A stretch of DNA of 34,478 nucleotides from the IMG/VR virus record IMGVR_UViG_3300025009_000287, positions 1 through 34,478 of that record; one strand, 5' to 3'. Below, piece by piece: positions 30,035 through 34,478 of this stretch (position 1 is its first letter; every line of letters starts with the position of its first letter). A program made the translations under genes and the position numbers. The notes beneath the pieces were generated by a model. The model was not told the DNA's origin and searched no databases. It saw only the letters and a program-made list of their open reading frames with translations. This stretch comes from a virus.

Positions 30035-33000
30035 ATGAGTTTTTTTCTTGGTAATCCCATTTCCGGTACGCCTGATTTTGAAGATGCTCCAGATATCGCT
30101 TCTGAGCAGACAGGGCTAAGTAATAATTTTATCCTTGGCAAACCTATTAATGGAACTCCAGACTTTGAAGAAGAGAAAGGGGATTTTATCCCAGGAATAA
30201 AGAGAGGGATTGATCAAACTCAGGCCAGTCTATACGGTGCAACAGCTCTTGTCGGGTCAGCGGTTGGTTCTGAATCTGTGAAAAAATGGGGTATGGAAGG
30301 ATATAAAAGGAACATGGCAGAGGCACAAGAGAACCCTGCCGAACATTCCTTTAAAGACGTTTATACCGGTAATGCCGGAATAGGCGGTTCGATAATAGGC
30401 GGTTCGATAGATTGGGCTCAAGGGATGTTTGGCGAACTTATCCCGTCTATGGTTGAGGCCGCAATCGGTACGATAATTGGAACCATTGTTGCCCCAGGAC
30501 CAGGCTCAGTAGCCGGAGGGTTCGCAAGCCGGACTATTTTGAAAAAATCGATTGAGAATATCACGAAAGAGGCCGTTGAGTCTCAGATTTCTAAGGGCAT
30601 CATAAAGGAAGCCGCTCGATCAGTGGCAGAAGAAGAGATCAAAAAACAAGTTACCAAACAGGCTTTACTGAAACTCGGAGGGAAGGTTGGTATGGGTGCT
30701 GCCGTACTGCCATTAGAATCGGGTGGTAATTATGCCCAACTGCTTGATGAAAAGGGGATAGATGCCCCCGGAACGGCCTTGTTCTTTGGAGCCCTATCGA
30801 CATCCCTTGAATACGCAGGAGGAAACAGCAAACTCGTCGATAAATTCATTGATGCCATTGGAAGCGGTGGGTCGGCTGTAAAATCAGCAGCAAAAGAGTT
30901 AATCACGAATATACCTGAAGAAGCATTGCAAGAGGGAGGGCAGGAAGTATTCAGTATTTTAAATACGGTCGTGAACACAGACGAGAAATTACTGACGGCC
31001 AAGAATCTTGAACAGATAATTGAATCAATGGGAGCGGGTGCGATTGGTGGCCTTGGTGGTGCAAGCTTGTCAATAGGGATGGATGCGATATCTAAAGACA
31101 AACCCACCAATCTCCTTGACAAAACAAAAGGCTTTTCCGGGGAAACCGTGACTGATCAGCCCGAACCATCTGAAAAAGCAATGGATGATTTCCAATCAGG
31201 GATTGCAACATCGCCTGTGGATCAATATTCCGACACCATACCGTTTGCAGGTGTTCCGAATGAAGAAGAACTCGGATGGATGGATGAAATCAACCGGCAG
31301 AGGAATCCGTCTCAGCAGGCACCGCCGCCGTCATCACCTCCACCGGATATGGTTCAAGACCGGTATGCAGAGAATCAGCAGGCCATGGCCGGAATCGAAT
31401 CAGAACCGGATTATTCCATTACAAAATCCGGGATCAATGAAAGCAAAAACCTTCTTGAAAAAAACATTGATACCCTGAAAAGAGTACAGAGTCGGGAAAG
31501 AAGTGTTTCCGCTCTTGGAGAACGTCAGCAGGCGATGGGTCAATCCGGAATGTATGAATTCCAGCGGGGGCTTGAAGCACAACCGGAAGAACCAACCGGG
31601 AAATATTTACCTTTTGCCAGGCTCGGTGACATGCTCGGAAAGAACGAATATCCGCAGGCTATTAATCCTGTTAGGAATCCTGCCACTGTCAATATGGAGC
31701 AAGGGACACCTGAATATATTGATCCACAGGTCAGGCGACCACAAACAAACCGGGTCACTGTCAATATGGAGCAAGCCCCTGTGACTGTTCAGCCGGAAGA
31801 AACTGCAATGCAGGGAGTCAATCCGGTATTTGAGCATGAGGTTGAGCCTGATAAAATAAATACCAATCCGAGTGAAGCCCAGAAAGAGGCCGGAAATTAT
31901 CAAAAAGATCATATCAAAATCGATGGACTGAATATCACCATTGAAAATCCTCACGGGTCCACAAGAAAAGGGACTGATAAATCCGGCAAGCAATGGGAAT
32001 CAACCATGTCCGGTCATTATGGTTATTTCAAAAGGACCGAAGGAAAGGATGGGGACCAGGTTGATGTTATCGTGAACCCAGGTACAGAGACAAGCCCGAA
32101 GGTTTTTGTTGTTGACCAGGTAGATCCGAAATCCGGAAAGTTTGATGAACATAAAGTTATCATGGGCACCAGCTCAGAACGGGAAGCCCGAGATCTTTAT
32201 TTGTCCAATTATGAAGAAGGTTGGCAGGGCCTTGGTGCGATCACTGAAATGAATCAGCCTGTATTTAAGGAATGGCTGAAGGATGGGGAACGGACGAAGA
32301 AACCGCTTGCCGTGTCGCTTCAAGGAAGCGTGCCTGTTGTCGATAAGTCAGCAGATCTTTCCCCAGGCCAGGCCGTAACCTGGAAGACCAAAAAAGGCGA
32401 GGAATTAAAAGGCGAACTGATCATAAAGACAAAGAATATGTGGCAGGTTAAAAAGCCGGATGGGGAAAAGACCTTTGTTTTGGATAAGGATTTGTCCCTG
32501 AATGTCTCTGAAAATGTCCCTGTCGAAACCACTCAAAAAGAAGACCAGGCCATAAAGAAATTCGTTGATTCTTTCCTTGAATCAGAAATTGCAGCCGGTA
32601 AAAAACGAGGATATGCCGAAGCCACCCAGGAACAGATTGACAAATTCAGGGCATACCAGACCGAACGAACCAAGGCTTTTGCAGAATCAATCCGCAATAA
32701 AGATTTCCAGGTATTGCAAGACAGGCTTCACCGAGGGAATCCAAGCTCCTTAAAGCTTTTTTCCGAGATCACTGGCCTGTCAACCAAGACGCAAAAAGAG
32801 ACTGATGAAAGTATCAGGTCCCTTGATTCGGTCAAATATGACCAATGGGTAAAAGACAAAAAGCAAAAATTTGATGATACCGTCAAAGAGAAGGAAGCCG
32901 CCAGGAAAGAAAAGGCAGAAAAAGACATGCTTTCCCGTGAAGTCGTTTATCTTGGGGGAAGGATGACCTGGGAGAAGTATATCAATGCCCTTCTGGAAGG

Positions 33001-34478
33001 TGGTTATACCGATGTTGATAAAAAAGAGAACGGTCCTTTTCAGTCATTGAAGCTTTTGAAAAATAGTCCGGATGGTCGGACGTTCAGCAGCGAGACATTC
33101 AAGAAGAAGGCCGAGATCGAATATATTGAAAGGCTGGCGGATCAGTATTCTGAGAAAGCGATTGCCGAGGATATTGCCAAAGAAGAAAAGGACATGGCCG
33201 AGAATCCGGACAAGTATACTTCCAAAGAAGACCTTGATCATCTTTTCGGTAAGAATGGCAAAAGTGATACTTTGCCGAAAGAAGACAAAAAAAGCATAAC
33301 AGATTTTTTTCTTACCGCATTCCGGTCCGGGAAAGGTTTCGCCAATATCCTTCAGGCCAGAAAAGCCCTTGCGGATGAAACCGGATTTATCATCAAGGCC
33401 GGTACCCAGGATGCCAAGATGGTGGATGAAGCCATCGAGACAGCCGGGGTCCGTGCAGCCAGGGCAATCATAGACGACGGCAGAAAACACAATGGGTCAT
33501 CTGAACAGATATTTGATAAGCTCGTTGACCTGCAAAACCGGATGCCGAATCTTTCTGTCAGAACTTCAACATCCGTCAGGGATCAGGCATATTCTACTCC
33601 TTTACCTTTGGCATGGGTGGCGTCTGAACTGGCCGGGATCACGTCAGACAAAACTGTTTATGAACCGTCTGCCGGGAACGGAGCTTTGCTCATCGGGTCA
33701 AATCCCGAGAAGGTAACGGCCAATGAATTGAATCCGGATAGGCATAATACCTTGCTTGAAATGGGATTCGATACATATAATGCAGATGGGACTCAAATAT
33801 CAGCCGGTGGAAAGGTAGATGCCGTCATCGGCAATCCTCCCTTCGGTGTTGTCAAAGACGATGCCGGAGTCTCAAAAACCTGGAAAATAAACGATCAATA
33901 TTCCACGACTCAGATTGACCATGCCATTGTTTTTAAGGCCCTGGAATCAATGAAAGATAATGGCCGTGCGGTCTTCATCGTCGGCAGCGTGAATGATAAA
34001 AACATTACTCCGGAAGCCAGAAAGCTTTTATACCGAGCAAAAGACAAGGTTTTGTTTTACAAAACCCTATTTGACAATTATAATGTAGTTGACCACTTTT
34101 CATTGTCAGGCGATCTTTATGCAAAGCAGGGGGCGGCCTGGCCGGTTGATTTCATAGCGATTGATGGGAAGGGGAAATCAAAGCTTGCACTTCCCGGAGC
34201 GGTTCCCCCACCCTATTTTAAAACACTGGAAGAACTGAAAGGAAAACTTGATGGAAAGACCACAGAAAGACCTGATAGCCTGGGCACCTCCCGAGGAGAG
34301 CTCGGCGCAATGGATAGCGGCGGTATGGCTCCCGAAGGGGGAGACCCTGACGCCAAGTTACCACAGGCACCTGATGATAGACCTGGTTCAGAACCTGATA
34401 AACAAAGCGGAAGATCCCCAGGAAGCGGCAAAGATGCTGGAAAAGGCCCTGGGGAACGCCGACCTGTTACCGGACGGG
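30035..34478 (+). CDS. Giant polyvalent protein: hydrophobic N-terminus, InPase-like domain and N6-adenine methyltransferase (cut by right edge)
   Basis: The frame is open from the ATG at 30035 (AAAGGA upstream) to the window end, at least 1481 residues. Residues 1-50 hold a duplicated FLGNPISGTPDFE motif; 90-370 are Gly/Ala-rich hydrophobic helices, probably for envelope passage. Residues about 615-750 (HIKIDGLNITIENPHGSTRK, YGYFKRTEGKDGDQVDVIVN, VFVVDQVDPKSGKFDEHKVI) are the pyrophosphatase-like domain of phage polyvalent proteins. Residues about 1174-1360 are an N6-adenine methyltransferase: motif I EPSAGNGALL at 1210-1219 and catalytic NPPFG at 1267-1271. A Gly/Pro linker follows; a helicase usually comes next. 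Such proteins are packaged and injected to protect phage DNA, as in P1 DarB. Confidence 0.85.
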   Translation, partial: MSFFLGNPISGTPDFEDAPDIASEQTGLSNNFILGKPINGTPDFEEEKGDFIPGIKRGIDQTQASLYGATALVGSAVGSESVKKWGMEGYKRNMAEAQENPAEHSFKDVYTGNAGIGGSIIGGSIDWAQGMFGELIPSMVEAAIGTIIGTIVAPGPGSVAGGFASRTILKKSIENITKEAVESQISKGIIKEAARSVAEEEIKKQVTKQALLKLGGKVGMGAAVLPLESGGNYAQLLDEKGIDAPGTALFFGALSTSLEYAGGNSKLVDKFIDAIGSGGSAVKSAAKELITNIPEEALQEGGQEVFSILNTVVNTDEKLLTAKNLEQIIESMGAGAIGGLGGASLSIGMDAISKDKPTNLLDKTKGFSGETVTDQPEPSEKAMDDFQSGIATSPVDQYSDTIPFAGVPNEEELGWMDEINRQRNPSQQAPPPSSPPPDMVQDRYAENQQAMAGIESEPDYSITKSGINESKNLLEKNIDTLKRVQSRERSVSALGERQQAMGQSGMYEFQRGLEAQPEEPTGKYLPFARLGDMLGKNEYPQAINPVRNPATVNMEQGTPEYIDPQVRRPQTNRVTVNMEQAPVTVQPEETAMQGVNPVFEHEVEPDKINTNPSEAQKEAGNYQKDHIKIDGLNITIENPHGSTRKGTDKSGKQWESTMSGHYGYFKRTEGKDGDQVDVIVNPGTETSPKVFVVDQVDPKSGKFDEHKVIMGTSSEREARDLYLSNYEEGWQGLGAITEMNQPVFKEWLKDGERTKKPLAVSLQGSVPVVDKSADLSPGQAVTWKTKKGEELKGELIIKTKNMWQVKKPDGEKTFVLDKDLSLNVSENVPVETTQKEDQAIKKFVDSFLESEIAAGKKRGYAEATQEQIDKFRAYQTERTKAFAESIRNKDFQVLQDRLHRGNPSSLKLFSEITGLSTKTQKETDESIRSLDSVKYDQWVKDKKQKFDDTVKEKEAARKEKAEKDMLSREVVYLGGRMTWEKYINALLEGGYTDVDKKENGPFQSLKLLKNSPDGRTFSSETFKKKAEIEYIERLADQYSEKAIAEDIAKEEKDMAENPDKYTSKEDLDHLFGKNGKSDTLPKEDKKSITDFFLTAFRSGKGFANILQARKALADETGFIIKAGTQDAKMVDEAIETAGVRAARAIIDDGRKHNGSSEQIFDKLVDLQNRMPNLSVRTSTSVRDQAYSTPLPLAWVASELAGITSDKTVYEPSAGNGALLIGSNPEKVTANELNPDRHNTLLEMGFDTYNADGTQISAGGKVDAVIGNPPFGVVKDDAGVSKTWKINDQYSTTQIDHAIVFKALESMKDNGRAVFIVGSVNDKNITPEARKLLYRAKDKVLFYKTLFDNYNVVDHFSLSGDLYAKQGAAWPVDFIAIDGKGKSKLALPGAVPPPYFKTLEELKGKLDGKTTERPDSLGTSRGELGAMDSGGMAPEGGDPDAKLPQAPDDRPGSEPDKQSGRSPGSGKDAGKGPGERRPVTGR
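30380..30409 (+). repeat. Perfect 15-bp tandem duplication in the polyvalent gene
   Basis: ATAGGCGGTTCGATA occurs twice back to back (30380-30394, 30395-30409), in frame, encoding G-I-G-G-S-I-I-G-G-S-I. A recent slippage duplication in the hydrophobic N-terminal region. Confidence 0.8.
31684..31775 (+). repeat. 20-bp direct repeat in the polyvalent gene linker
   Basis: CACTGTCAATATGGAGCAAG is present at 31684-31703 and 31756-31775, 72 bp apart and in the same frame (encoding T-V-N-M-E-Q). It marks two copies of a short linear motif in the disordered linker before the InPase-like domain. Confidence 0.75.

Overview
The window is a contiguous piece of a temperate, short-tailed (podovirus-like) double-stranded DNA phage or prophage of a Gram-negative bacterium. 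It has divergent lambda-style early regions, a CI/Cro-type switch, an O/P-like replication module with iterons, a P22-like head and tail module (terminase, portal, scaffold, coat, gp4/gp10-like tail-machine proteins, ejection proteins) and no tape-measure, sheath or tube genes. Sec signal peptides and an O-antigen-ligase-like membrane protein point to a Gram-negative host. Moderate GC and the protein flavour would suit a Desulfobacterota-type host, but that is only an impression. No integrase, lysis cassette or tRNA was found, and both ends of the window cut through genes.

Layout. (1) 1-2673, minus strand: a recombination operon with an SbcD/Mre11-type nuclease (cut by the left edge), a probable single-strand annealing protein, a KilA-N protein and a small leader ORF. 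It is driven by a good sigma70 promoter at 2723-2752. (2) 2782-3141, plus: a lone secreted protein with PD-(D/E)XK-like features. (3) 3207-5534, minus: a CI-like repressor followed by tightly spaced cargo genes (PAS-like small protein, secreted Sel1-repeat protein, small protein), a likely lysogeny-expressed cassette. (4) 5535-5601: operators and a consensus promoter giving an apparently leaderless cro-like transcript. (5) 5602-10593, plus: cro-like and cII-like regulators, a small membrane protein, a NinB-like protein, a RuvC-like resolvase, a replication initiator carrying iterons and a palindrome (candidate ori), a P-like partner and several small zinc-ribbon or membrane proteins. (6) 10590-11702: an O-antigen ligase/polymerase-like membrane protein. 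(7) 11753-12592, minus: three small genes with their own promoter, operator-like palindrome and terminator. (8) 12768-34478, plus: an NrdR-type zinc ribbon, terminase small and large subunits, portal (split by a frameshift), an HslV-like threonine protease, scaffold, coat, a decoration-like protein with a signal peptide, connector and tail genes, a fibre-like protein, a GNAT-like gp14 analogue, ejection proteins and a giant polyvalent protein that runs off the right edge.

How it fits together. The switch chooses between the leftward repressor/cargo operon and the rightward early operon. The latter provides replication and Holliday-junction resolution, while the separate leftward recombination operon provides end processing and annealing. 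Late genes package DNA and build a capsid whose maturation protease is probably the HslV-like enzyme. The small ejection proteins and the polyvalent protein (pyrophosphatase-like plus N6-adenine methyltransferase domains) are probably delivered with the DNA to protect the incoming genome. The points most worth a second look are the Ntn-hydrolase protease in the head operon, the split portal, the iteron/palindrome origin, the signal peptide on a capsid-type protein, the phage O-antigen ligase, and a repeated 15-bp motif linking the two early leader regions.
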